This document shows, in pieces, positions 16,691 through 24,905 of a stretch of 64,000 nucleotides of DNA. Made by a program: the position numbers and the translations under genes. The stretch is from a bacterium (GTDB lineage Bacteria > Actinomycetota > Acidimicrobiia > Acidimicrobiales > CATQHL01): positions 1 to 64,000 of the forward strand of contig JAPOVS010000035.1 of the NCBI GenBank assembly GCA_026708055.1, written 5' to 3'. The notes under the pieces are model-generated. The model saw only the letters and a program-made list of their open reading frames with translations. It was not told the DNA's origin and ran no database searches. The first letter of the stretch is position 1; each line of letters begins with the position of its first letter.

Positions 16691-16705
16691 ACCTGTATGA
16701 CAAGT
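16691..16705 (+). promoter_or_regulatory. Operator-like site, copy 6
   Basis: ACCTGTATGACAAGT is the best dyad of the set: ACCTGT and ACAAGT pair around a central ATG with one mismatch, close to the TNGT-N3-ACNA consensus of GntR/FCD operators. It lies 46 nt upstream of the nucleoside-hydrolase-like start. Confidence 0.6.
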
Positions 16706-16751
16706 TTTCGCGACGCCTGGCGGCGCCGGGTTGCCGGGAAGGAGAGATGTC

Positions 16752-17738
16752 TTGGCGGATGGCTCACGGGTGATCGACGGCTTCCTGGACGCGCCGCCCC
16801 GGCGCCGGGTCGTGATCAGCACGGATGTGGCGAACGAGGCCGACGACGCGTTCGCCGTGGCGTACGCGCTTCTCTCGCCAAGCCTCGATGTGCGATGCGT
16901 GGTGCCGACGCACTTCGGCCAGCGCGGGGTGGCGGACAGCCTGGGCGCCAGCAGGGACGAACTGGGGCGTCTGCTGGCGGCGATGGATCGCACGGACTCC
17001 GTGGTGGTGCGCGACGGTTCACCGAGGGCGATGTCCGACGCGCTGACGCCGGTGGACAGTCCCGGGGCGCGGGCCATCGTCGCCGAGGCGCTGCGGGACG
17101 ACCCGCTGCCCCTGTTCGTTCTCTGTCTCGGTTCCCTGACCGACATGGCCTCCGCTCTGCTGCTGGCGCCGGCAATCGCTGAGAGGGACGTGACCGTCGT
17201 CTGGATCGGGGGCCCGAGCAATCCTCCGGATCCTGTCCCGCTCTACTGGCCGGAATTCAACCTCTCCAACGACCTCGTCGCGGCCAACGTGGTGTTCGGT
17301 TCCGCTGCTCAGCTCTGGCAGATCCCGATGAACACGTACGCGTCGTGTGCCGTGTCGTACGCCGAGCTGCTGGGTCGGGTGGCGCCCCAGGGCGAACTGG
17401 GCCAGTACCTGATGCGCCAGCTCTACGACTGGGCCGAGGGGTTCGGCTGGGACTGGGAGCTGAAGCACCTGTCCGACTGCGCTGCCGTCGGAGCCGTCAT
17501 CCGGGACGACTTCGGGCGGTTCGACCTGATCCCGGCCCCGCAGTTCAGCGAGGCGTTCCACAATGCGGCGACCGACGGGAACCGGCCGATTCGGGTCTAC
17601 CAGGAGGTGGACCGCCGGTTTCTCTTCGAGGACCTGTTCGGGAAGATCAAGCTCTTCGCCTCTGCCGGCGGCTCGGACTCCTACCCGCCGCGGCATCCCG
17701 TGAAGGAGGGGGTCGCCTGGGGCTGGCAGCCGCACTGA
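16752..17738 (+). CDS. Nucleoside hydrolase-like protein
   Basis: The TTG at 16752 is chosen because AAGGAG lies 7 to 8 nt upstream; an ATG at 16747 is out of frame. The 328-residue product resembles inosine-uridine-preferring nucleoside hydrolases and related glycosidases. VVISTDVANEADDAFAVAYAL near the N-terminus stands in for the D-D-G-DDA-A calcium-binding motif, with NEADDA replacing DPG-DDA. LCLGSLTDMASAL matches the LGPLTN-A segment. It would cleave an N-glycosidic or related bond and release a sugar. An operator-like site upstream links it to the sugar cluster. DUF1593-type sugar-binding hydrolases are an alternative. Confidence 0.75.
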   Translation: MADGSRVIDGFLDAPPRRRVVISTDVANEADDAFAVAYALLSPSLDVRCVVPTHFGQRGVADSLGASRDELGRLLAAMDRTDSVVVRDGSPRAMSDALTPVDSPGARAIVAEALRDDPLPLFVLCLGSLTDMASALLLAPAIAERDVTVVWIGGPSNPPDPVPLYWPEFNLSNDLVAANVVFGSAAQLWQIPMNTYASCAVSYAELLGRVAPQGELGQYLMRQLYDWAEGFGWDWELKHLSDCAAVGAVIRDDFGRFDLIPAPQFSEAFHNAATDGNRPIRVYQEVDRRFLFEDLFGKIKLFASAGGSDSYPPRHPVKEGVAWGWQPH

Positions 17739-17931
17739 GCCTGCGGCCCGCCGACCGGCCGATCAGTCCCGGATGGCGAGGCGGGTGTCAGACCCCACCG
17801 GATCATTCCTCGCCTCTGCTGACCCGGCCGCGCCGGAGCGCCGGAAAGCCGGGCGGGAATACTCTCATCGGCGGGAACCAGGCGGCGGCGTCGTTCGTCT
17901 GATGTTTCGCGAGCGAGGGAGGAGATGAGGC

Positions 17932-20900
17932 GTGCGCCGACTGTTCGCCACCTGCCTGGTCCTTGCCGCACTTGCCTCCGCCTGCGCAGCCGACCGGCAG
18001 ACAGAGGAACGAGCGACATCCGTCCCGGGGACAGGGACGACCGCGCCCGTACAGGCTGTCGGCCCTCCCGTCGCCGCCGGCAACAAGGCCAAGGAGGGCG
18101 CCGCGACCGAGGGAACCGCCCCCCGGCCGCCCGGGGAGTCGACAGGCGGCGGCGACGGCCAGGAGGCCCCGGTCGCCGATCCCGCACAGCCGGAGGCGGC
18201 CCGGCCACTCGAGGAGTTGGAGGAGGCCAAGCAGGAGGAGGCCAAGCAGGAGGACGTCGAGCCGCCGGAGGTCGAGCAGGAGGCGCTGAAGCCGACGGAC
18301 CTGGAGCAGGAGTACCCCGAGTCGGCGGAGGCCGGTCGGGGGGCGCCCGAGGCCGAGGTCGAACAGGGGGCGCCCGAGCCGGCCGAGGTCGAACAGGAGG
18401 CGCCCGAGGCGGCGGCGGGCTTCGTTGCCGTCAGTTCGGGTCTGGCCCACTCGTGCGGGGTGCGGGCCGACGGCAGCATCGCCTGCTGGGGTTGGAACGA
18501 CTACCGGCAGGCGGAGCCGCCGGCGATAGAACCCAGCGACCGCGCCAGGGTGCCCGACGGGCGATTCAGCACCCTGTCGGCCGGCGACGCGCACTCCTGC
18601 GGGCTGCGCCCCGGCGGCGCCATCGAGTGCTGGGGATGGAACACCGATACCCGGTTCGTGGATGTGGCGGCCGGCGACTTCCACACGTGCGGCCTGCAAG
18701 CCGACGGTCTGGTCGAGTGCTGGGGGCGCAGCGCGCGCGGGCGGCTGGACGCGCCGCCTGGGCGGTTCGCCGCCGTCGCCGCGGGCGAGAGCGGCTCGTG
18801 CGGGTTGCGCGTCGACGGTTCCATCGAGTGCTGGGGCGACGTCTACGGCCCTTACGACATCCCCGACGGGCGGTTCGTCGACATCGACACCGCGTTCTGG
18901 CAGTCGTGCGCGTTGCGAGACGACGGGACCATCGACTGCTGGAGTGACACATGGTGGGACGTGGCCCCGCCGGAGGGGAGATTCACCGACCTGGCCGTGG
19001 CCTACGAGCATTCCTGCGCGGTGCGCTTCGACGGCGGGATCGAATGCTGGTTCAGCGAGAACCTCGACCGGGGCCCTGTGCCCGAGAAGGCCAGTCCGCC
19101 CGGCGGGGAGTTCACCGCCGTCGCCGCCGGCCTCGGCCACACCTGCGGACTGCGCACCGACGGCGCCATCGAGTGCTGGGGCGACGACGGGGAGGGTCAG
19201 GCCACCCCACCCGCCGGCCGGTTCATCGACGTGACGGCGGGCGGGTCCCACTCGTGCGGGTTGCGCGACGACGGGATCATCGAATGCTGGGGTCTCGAGT
19301 CGGTTGTCACGGCGCCCGACGGCGTGCACTTCGCGGGCGCAGACGGCGTCGTCGAGGAGATCGTGTCCCCGGAGAGACCGTTCGCCGGTCTGGCCGCCGG
19401 GCCGTGGCACACGTGCGGCGTGCGCCGCGATGGCGCCGTCGACTGCTGGGGCGACAGCTGGGGGAGGGACGCCCATCCGCCCGGCGGCCGGTTCACCGCC
19501 GTGACTCTCGGCGAGGGCCATTCCTGCGGCCTGCGCACCGACGGCACCGTCCAGTGCTGGGGCCTGAACCTGCAGCGACAGCTGGGTGCCCCAAGCGGGC
19601 GGTTCGCCGCGATCGGCGCGGGTGGGCGGCATTCGTGCGGCGTGCGCGTCGACGGCTGGATCGACTGCTGGGGCACCGACTGGCAGGGGCTCGCCACGCC
19701 GCCGGACGGCCTGTTCACGTCAGTCTCGGCCGGCGACGAGCACAACTGCGGCGTACACACCGACGGCACCGTCGAGTGCTGGGGTCACGACGAGTGGGGA
19801 CAGGCTGACCCCCCCGAGGGACGCTTCGAGGTCGTGGACGCCGGCTGGCGGCACTCCTGTGGGGTGCGCGTCGGCGGTGCCGTGGACTGCTGGGGTGACA
19901 ACGAGTGGGGGCAGGCTGAACCGCCCGAAGGACGGTTCTCGGCCGTGGCGAGCGGCTGGCTCCACTCGTGCGGGCTGCGCGTCGACGGCACGATCGACTG
20001 CTGGGGCAGCAACGGGTACGAGGTCCTCGACGCGCCCGAAGGACGCTTCGAGGACGTGACGGTGGGCCAGCGCTACTCCTGCGGCCTGCGCACCGACGGC
20101 GCTGCCGTCTGCTGGGGCCTCATGCTGGTGGTCCCGACCCCGGAGGGCGTCCGGTCGACGGGTTTCGGCGAGACTCCGCAGCCCGAACAGGTCGACGATT
20201 CCGTCGGCGACATGACTCCCCCTGCCGTTCCCTTCACCGCGGTCGCCGCCGGTCTCGCGCATTCGTGCGGGTTGCGTGACGATGGTGCTGTGGAGTGCTG
20301 GGGCGCCAACGCGTACGGGCAGGCCGAACCGCCCGAGGCGAAGTTCATCGCCGTAGCCGCCGGTGATGACTACACATGCGGGTTGCGTGACGATGGTGCT
20401 GTGGAGTGCTGGGGCGCCGACGCGTACGGGCAGATCGAACCGCCCGAGGGGCGGTTCACGGCCTTCTCCTCAGGGAGGCGCCATTCGTGCGGGTTGCGTG
20501 ACGATGGTGCTGTGGAGTGCTGGGGTGCCGACGTGTACGGGCAGGCCGAACCGCCTGAGGGGCGGTTCACGGCGGTTGCGGCCGGCTGGTTCCGGTCTTG
20601 TGGGTTGCGTGCCGGCGGCGCTGTGGAGTGCTGGGGCAGCGCCGACATCGCCTGGGCGGACCCTCCAGCCGGCGAGATGCTCGCTGTGACCGCGGGCCTT
20701 CATCATTCGTGCGGGTTGCGTGCCGGCGGCGACGTGGAGTGCTGGGGCGCAGACGGCAGCTCGGCCGATCGGCCGCGTGGAACGTTCAGCGCGCTCGCCG
20801 CGGGCAACTATCACTTGTGCGGGATACGGACCGACGGCACGGTCGATTGCTGGGTCGGCCCCGGTTTCGCGCCGGTCGCGACACCGCGCGGTCAATTCAC

Positions 20901-21849
20901 AGCCGTTGCCGCCGGTGCTGGGCACTCGTGCGGTCTGCGCGCCGACGGTTGGATCACCTGCCAGAACCTCGCATCGGCCGTGCCTGCGCCGGACGGTGTG
21001 TGGTACCCGCCTCCCGATGGCGCCGTTCCGGACGAGACCCGTCCTGCCGTTGCGTTCGCTGCTGTCGCCGCCGGCAGGTCGCATTCGTGCGGGTTGCGCA
21101 GCGACGGGACAGTCAGTTGCTGGGGCGGCAATCGTTCAGGCGTGGCTGATGCCCCGGAGGGACGGTTCACCTTCGTGGCGGCGGGAAACGGGCATACGTG
21201 CGGGTTGCGAGCCGACGGCACAGTTCTCTGCTGGGGAGCCAACGAGGCTGGGCAAGCCGACGCTCCGGACGGCCGGTTCACCGCTCTGGCAGCCGGTGCC
21301 CGACATTCGTGTGGGTTGCGAGTCGACGGCACAGCTGTCTGCTGGGGAGGCGTTCGCTTCGGGGAGGCCGACGCTCCGGACGGCCGGTTCACCGCTCTGG
21401 CAGCCGGATTCTGGCATTCGTGCGGGTTGCGTGATGACGGCACGGTCACCTGCTGGGGAAGCAACGAGTACGGGCAGGCCGAGGCGGTTGACGGCCAGTA
21501 CGTGTCCGTCGTCGCCGGGTACGCGTTCTCGTGCGCCTTGCGGAGTGACGGCACGGTCACCTGCTGGGGAAGCAACGACTCGGGTCAGGCCAGCCCACCC
21601 TCCGGCCCGTTCAACGCGATAGCCGCCGGCGATGCGCACGCGTGCGGCCTGCGTGCAGACGGCCGGGTGGCCTGCTGGGGCAACAACTCGAGTGGGCAAC
21701 TGGACGCTCCGTCAGCCCGGTTCACTGCGGTGGCTGCCGGCGGCGCGCACTCGTGCGGCGTGCGGACGACCGGCGACGTGCTGTGCTGGAGCCGTCCGAC
21801 GTTCCTCCCGGCACCCGAGGGTGTTATCAACGTGGACGCGGCGGATTAG
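17932..21849 (+). CDS. Large RCC1-repeat lipoprotein
   Basis: The 1305-residue product starts with a lipoprotein signal peptide (lipobox LASAC, Cys18). A linker of roughly 140 residues follows that becomes rich in Glu, Pro and Gln. Then come 29 RCC1-like units of about 37 residues, each close to F-AVAAG--HSCGLR-DG-V-CWG-N--GQ--PP-GR. Units 8, 15, 22 and 29 carry an aberrant tail with APDGV/TPEGV. The units therefore fall into blocks of eight, seven, seven and seven, as expected for four tandem seven-bladed beta-propellers. Two Cys per unit suggest disulfides outside the cell. It is probably a surface adhesion or binding protein. A GAGGAG precedes the GTG start. No partner gene is evident. Confidence 0.9.
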   Translation: MRRLFATCLVLAALASACAADRQTEERATSVPGTGTTAPVQAVGPPVAAGNKAKEGAATEGTAPRPPGESTGGGDGQEAPVADPAQPEAARPLEELEEAKQEEAKQEDVEPPEVEQEALKPTDLEQEYPESAEAGRGAPEAEVEQGAPEPAEVEQEAPEAAAGFVAVSSGLAHSCGVRADGSIACWGWNDYRQAEPPAIEPSDRARVPDGRFSTLSAGDAHSCGLRPGGAIECWGWNTDTRFVDVAAGDFHTCGLQADGLVECWGRSARGRLDAPPGRFAAVAAGESGSCGLRVDGSIECWGDVYGPYDIPDGRFVDIDTAFWQSCALRDDGTIDCWSDTWWDVAPPEGRFTDLAVAYEHSCAVRFDGGIECWFSENLDRGPVPEKASPPGGEFTAVAAGLGHTCGLRTDGAIECWGDDGEGQATPPAGRFIDVTAGGSHSCGLRDDGIIECWGLESVVTAPDGVHFAGADGVVEEIVSPERPFAGLAAGPWHTCGVRRDGAVDCWGDSWGRDAHPPGGRFTAVTLGEGHSCGLRTDGTVQCWGLNLQRQLGAPSGRFAAIGAGGRHSCGVRVDGWIDCWGTDWQGLATPPDGLFTSVSAGDEHNCGVHTDGTVECWGHDEWGQADPPEGRFEVVDAGWRHSCGVRVGGAVDCWGDNEWGQAEPPEGRFSAVASGWLHSCGLRVDGTIDCWGSNGYEVLDAPEGRFEDVTVGQRYSCGLRTDGAAVCWGLMLVVPTPEGVRSTGFGETPQPEQVDDSVGDMTPPAVPFTAVAAGLAHSCGLRDDGAVECWGANAYGQAEPPEAKFIAVAAGDDYTCGLRDDGAVECWGADAYGQIEPPEGRFTAFSSGRRHSCGLRDDGAVECWGADVYGQAEPPEGRFTAVAAGWFRSCGLRAGGAVECWGSADIAWADPPAGEMLAVTAGLHHSCGLRAGGDVECWGADGSSADRPRGTFSALAAGNYHLCGIRTDGTVDCWVGPGFAPVATPRGQFTAVAAGAGHSCGLRADGWITCQNLASAVPAPDGVWYPPPDGAVPDETRPAVAFAAVAAGRSHSCGLRSDGTVSCWGGNRSGVADAPEGRFTFVAAGNGHTCGLRADGTVLCWGANEAGQADAPDGRFTALAAGARHSCGLRVDGTAVCWGGVRFGEADAPDGRFTALAAGFWHSCGLRDDGTVTCWGSNEYGQAEAVDGQYVSVVAGYAFSCALRSDGTVTCWGSNDSGQASPPSGPFNAIAAGDAHACGLRADGRVACWGNNSSGQLDAPSARFTAVAAGGAHSCGVRTTGDVLCWSRPTFLPAPEGVINVDAAD
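18421..21849 (+). repeat. 29 tandem RCC1-type coding repeats in four blocks
   Basis: The repeat period is about 111 bp. Block boundaries are at 18421, 19381, 20233 and 21055, and each block closes with a divergent unit. Units 16 to 18 (from 20233) are almost identical at DNA level over about 50 bp each, which points to recent duplication or gene conversion inside the third block. Confidence 0.88.
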
Positions 21850-21859
21850 CGAGCGACCC

Positions 21860-21899
21860 GCCGGCCGGTGCGGCCCTTGGCGTTCGGAATCCGGCCGGC
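21860..21899. terminator. Possible hairpin after the RCC1 gene
   Basis: GCCGGCCGG at 21860-21868 pairs with CCGGCCGGC at 21891-21899 across a 22-nt loop, 11 nt after the RCC1 stop and before the convergent cupin gene. There is no U-run, so it is a candidate only. Confidence 0.35.
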
Positions 21900-21936
21900 A
21901 GGACCGCGAACGCCGTCGGTGGCTGTGGGCCTGGAG

Positions 21937-22338
21937 TCAGCGCTCCACGTGCAGGGAGGATCCCAGGTCGCCGAGGACCAGGTCGCGGTCGAAGTCGGGC
22001 ACGTGGTCGCGGGGGACCGGCGCCAGGGCCTCGATGAACGTGCAGCCCGTCTCGGAGTACAGCTCGTGGGGTACGCGGCGGTTCATGACGGCCACGTCGC
22101 CGGCGACGAGGTGGCGCTGCTCGTTGCCGATGGTGAGGGTCATCTCACCCTCGGTCAGCACCACGATCTGCTCGGTGGCCTCGTGGTGGTGGCGGGCCAC
22201 CGTCGTGCCGGGCTCGTAGGTCACCCGGCAGAGCAGCACCTGCTCGCCACCGATTGCGTGCAGGTGCACGCCGGGAAAGAACTCGAGCGGCTCCACCCCG
22301 TTCCAGGTGCGGAACGGCGAGGTGTCTTCGGTGCTCAT
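21937..22338 (-). CDS. Cupin-domain protein
   Basis: The 133-residue protein is a single cupin beta-barrel. The first motif is visible as RHHHEATEQIVVLTEGEMTLTIG, with His and Glu metal ligands. The second runs through AGDVAVMNRRVPHELYSE. It lies 37 nt downstream of the molybdopterin subunit gene on the same strand and is probably the last gene of that operon. Small cupins beside catabolic oxidoreductases act as isomerases, dioxygenases or sugar/phenol-binding proteins. Nothing in the sequence decides between these. Confidence 0.82.
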   Translation of the reverse strand: MSTEDTSPFRTWNGVEPLEFFPGVHLHAIGGEQVLLCRVTYEPGTTVARHHHEATEQIVVLTEGEMTLTIGNEQRHLVAGDVAVMNRRVPHELYSETGCTFIEALAPVPRDHVPDFDRDLVLGDLGSSLHVER

Positions 22339-22375
22339 CGCTTCTCGAGATCCCCCGGCGTCGCCGCGTGGCCGC

Positions 22376-23479
22376 TCAGACCTCGGAGGTCCAACTGAGG
22401 CCGGTGCCGACGGTGTTGATCGAGATCTCCTCGTCGAAGATCACCTGCTTGCCCTCGCGGCGGGGGCCGGCGCCGGCGTCGCGGGCGTCGAGGGCCTTCA
22501 GCACCCGCTCGGGGGTGATGGGCAACTCGGTCACCCACACGCCCACGGCGTCGTAGACGGCGGTGGCGATGGCAGCCGGCTGGGCGTTGTTGGACATCTC
22601 GCCGATGCCCTTGGCGCCGTAGGGTCCGTCGGCGGACGGGTTCTCGATGATGATGTTGTGCAACTCCGGCAGATCGGCCGAGGACGGGTTGTAGTAGCTG
22701 CCGAAGTCGCCGCCGCGGTGCTCCGCGGAGGGGTAGTACGGATAGCTGTCCTCCAGCACGCCGAGGCCGAGGCCCATGATGGCCCCGCCCTCGATCTGGC
22801 CCTCCACCAGCGCCGGGTTGATGGCCTTGCCCACGTCGTAGGCCTGCGTGAGCTTCAGCACCCGCACCTCGCCGGTCTCGTCGTTCACCGCAACCTCGGC
22901 CGCGCAGGCGGCGTAGGAGATGGCGGCGTGCGGTACGCCGTCCACCTCGCCGGTGGTCGGATCCGAGATGGCGGCGTAGGGGTTCAGCTGGGCGCCGGTG
23001 CCGGTGATCAGTTCGCCGTGGCCCCACGTGGCGGCTGCGGCCACGTCGCCCACGCTCAACTTCTTCGTGGGAGCGCCCTTGGCCAGCACGTCGCCGTCGT
23101 CGATCTCCAGGTCCTCGGGACTGATCTCCATCTCCTGCCCGGCGACCTCCAGGATCCGCTCCCGGACGCGCTGGGCGGCCTTCAGCACCGCCTTGCCGGC
23201 CACGAATGTGGCGCGCGAGGCGAACGTGCCGGTGCACACCGGCGAGGAGTCCGTGTTGGAGTTGTCGTAGGTGACCCAGTCGTAGGGCACGCCGATGGTG
23301 TCGGCCACGATCTGTGTCTGGATGGTCTTCGAGCCGTTGCCGATGTCCGACGTGCCGCTGAACACGTCGATGCGGCCGTCGGGCTTGACCTTGATCCAGG
23401 CCTGCGACGGGTCGCCGTTCTGGTTCATGCCGGTGGGGTATTCGATGGACGCGATGCCGCGTCCCCTGTGGATGGCCAT
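22376..23479 (-). CDS. Molybdenum hydroxylase, C-terminal half of molybdopterin-binding subunit
   Basis: The 367-residue product matches the second half of xanthine dehydrogenase family large subunits. It has FSGTSDIGNGSKTIQTQIVAD, the YAACAAEVAVNDETGEV segment and, near the end, YGAKGIGEMSNN, which holds the active-site Glu (GxKGxGE). Its ATG overlaps the stop of the upstream gene by one base (TGATG), so the two halves are translated separately but coupled. A natural split of this subunit is known from the four-subunit nicotinate dehydrogenase of Eubacterium barkeri. Here it likely pairs with the N-half, 2Fe-2S and FAD subunits encoded just upstream. Confidence 0.88.
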   Translation of the reverse strand: MAIHRGRGIASIEYPTGMNQNGDPSQAWIKVKPDGRIDVFSGTSDIGNGSKTIQTQIVADTIGVPYDWVTYDNSNTDSSPVCTGTFASRATFVAGKAVLKAAQRVRERILEVAGQEMEISPEDLEIDDGDVLAKGAPTKKLSVGDVAAAATWGHGELITGTGAQLNPYAAISDPTTGEVDGVPHAAISYAACAAEVAVNDETGEVRVLKLTQAYDVGKAINPALVEGQIEGGAIMGLGLGVLEDSYPYYPSAEHRGGDFGSYYNPSSADLPELHNIIIENPSADGPYGAKGIGEMSNNAQPAAIATAVYDAVGVWVTELPITPERVLKALDARDAGAGPRREGKQVIFDEEISINTVGTGLSWTSEV

Positions 23480-24849
23480 CAGTGGTCCTCCGGGTCTCCG
23501 AGTTGGCCGACGAGGTGCTCCGGCAACCACTCGCCGTGGCGCATCTCGCGGGTGGTGTTGCTGTAGAGCGCCGCCAGTTCGGTGTCGGTGGCGCCGGCGA
23601 GGGCGTGCAGCACATCCACCGTCGACGGGTCGGTGTAGGTGATGCCGTTCGGCGAGGTGTCGCCGATGCGGTTTGCGTTCTTGAGGCGCAACTCGAACGG
23701 GTCGGCGCCCAACTCTTCGGCGATGCGGCTCATGTGGGTCTCCACGGCGAAGGACACCGACGTCACCCCGTAGCCCCGCATGGCCGAGGTGGGCACCCGG
23801 TTGGTGAAGCACACGTAGCCGTCGAAGTGCAGGTTGGGGATGGTGTAGGCGCCGGTGTGGTGGAAGCTGTGCTTGGTGACGCCGTAGGGCGAGAAGCGGG
23901 CATACCCACCGGCGTCGTGCAGCGTGAGCATCTTGCGGCCCAGGATCCAGCCGTCGGAGGTCACTGCGTCGATGATCTCCATGTGCCACGGCGCCCGCGT
24001 GCTGGAGCAGAGGAACTCCTCCTCGCGGGTCCAGCGCCACTTCACGGGCCGGCCGGACTTCTGGGCCAGCAGCGTGCAGAGCGTCTCGGTGGCGGTGTCC
24101 ACCTTGCCGCCGAAGCCGCCCCCCACGGTGCCGCCCACGAACTTGAACTTGTTCAGCGGCATCTGCAGGTGCGCCGCCACGACCCCCATGGAGAAGTACA
24201 GCGCCTGCGTGCAGGAGTAGATCGTGAAGCGCCCGTCGGGCTCTGGCACCGCCAGGCCGACCTGGGTCTCGAGTGGCATCTGCTCGATGGCGGCGGGGCG
24301 GTAGACGCCCTGGATGATCTTGTCCGCCTGCTCGAAAGCCTCGTGGATGTTGCCCTTGCGGATCTGCCGGACGTTCATCCCGCCCTCGAAGTGGGGATAG
24401 ATGGTGCCCCAGTGGTGGATCTGCGGGGCGTCGTCGTCGAACGCCTTGCGCATGTCGAACAGTGCCGGCAACTCCTCGAACTCGATGTCGATGGCGTCGA
24501 CGGCGGCTTGGGCGGCGTCGGTGTCCTCGGCCGCCACCACGGCGATGGGCTGGCCCTTGTAGCGCACGTCCTCGGCGCCCAGCAGTGGCTCGTCGGCAGG
24601 GATCCCCAGCGCCGAGAGGTGCCCGTACACCAGCAGTGGCACGTCGGCGTGCGTGACGATGGCCGCCACGCCGGGCATCTGTTCGGCCCGGGACGTGTCG
24701 AGGTGTTTGATTGCGGCATGGTGGTACGGCGAGCGCAGGGCCTTCACGTGAAGCGTCCCGTTCACTCGCACGTCGTCCACGTAGACGGTGCGCCCCGTCG
24801 CGTGACCGACCCCGTCGTAGCGGGGTAGACGTGCTCCTACTGCCTTCAT
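23479..24849 (-). CDS. Molybdenum hydroxylase, N-terminal half of molybdopterin-binding subunit
   Basis: The 456-residue product has the family N-terminal domain (RYDGVGHATGRTVYVDDV near residues 9-26, then YKGQPIAVVAAED). It also has the first molybdopterin-binding domain with VGGGFGGK and AMRGYGV. It ends where the large subunit of most relatives continues, and the rest is supplied by the next gene. The ATG at 24849 lies at the second copy of a 17-bp direct repeat, the first copy of which (ATG at 24866) reads only five further codons. The substrate is probably an N-heterocycle, purine or aldehyde, as for relatives. Confidence 0.88.
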   Translation of the reverse strand: MKAVGARLPRYDGVGHATGRTVYVDDVRVNGTLHVKALRSPYHHAAIKHLDTSRAEQMPGVAAIVTHADVPLLVYGHLSALGIPADEPLLGAEDVRYKGQPIAVVAAEDTDAAQAAVDAIDIEFEELPALFDMRKAFDDDAPQIHHWGTIYPHFEGGMNVRQIRKGNIHEAFEQADKIIQGVYRPAAIEQMPLETQVGLAVPEPDGRFTIYSCTQALYFSMGVVAAHLQMPLNKFKFVGGTVGGGFGGKVDTATETLCTLLAQKSGRPVKWRWTREEEFLCSSTRAPWHMEIIDAVTSDGWILGRKMLTLHDAGGYARFSPYGVTKHSFHHTGAYTIPNLHFDGYVCFTNRVPTSAMRGYGVTSVSFAVETHMSRIAEELGADPFELRLKNANRIGDTSPNGITYTDPSTVDVLHALAGATDTELAALYSNTTREMRHGEWLPEHLVGQLGDPEDH

Positions 24850-24866
24850 GCTCCTACTTCCTTCAT
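24833..24866 (-). repeat. 17-bp direct duplication at a gene start
   Basis: On the minus strand ATGAAGGAAGTAGGAGC is followed directly by ATGAAGGCAGTAGGAGC, with one mismatch. The second ATG starts the molybdopterin N-half. The first gives a stop after six codons. The duplication supplies an extra ribosome-binding-like AAGGA upstream of the real start. Confidence 0.75.
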
Positions 24867-24905
24867 GTCGTCTCCCTCGCCTGGACTCCCGGGACGTGGT
24901 GCCGG

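Noticed and set aside
17803-19632. A 609-codon minus-strand frame over the RCC1 gene
   Set aside because: It mirrors the repeat structure of the real gene and has no start signal or family features of its own.
18421-21849. Regularly spaced repeats as a CRISPR array
   Set aside because: The period is about 111 bp, the frame is open throughout, and the repeats encode RCC1 units. There are no spacers and no cas genes.
22376-22470. Naming the molybdenum hydroxylase as nicotinate dehydrogenase
   Set aside because: The split layout fits, but the substrate-defining residues cannot be judged here, and no downstream nicotinate pathway genes are clear.
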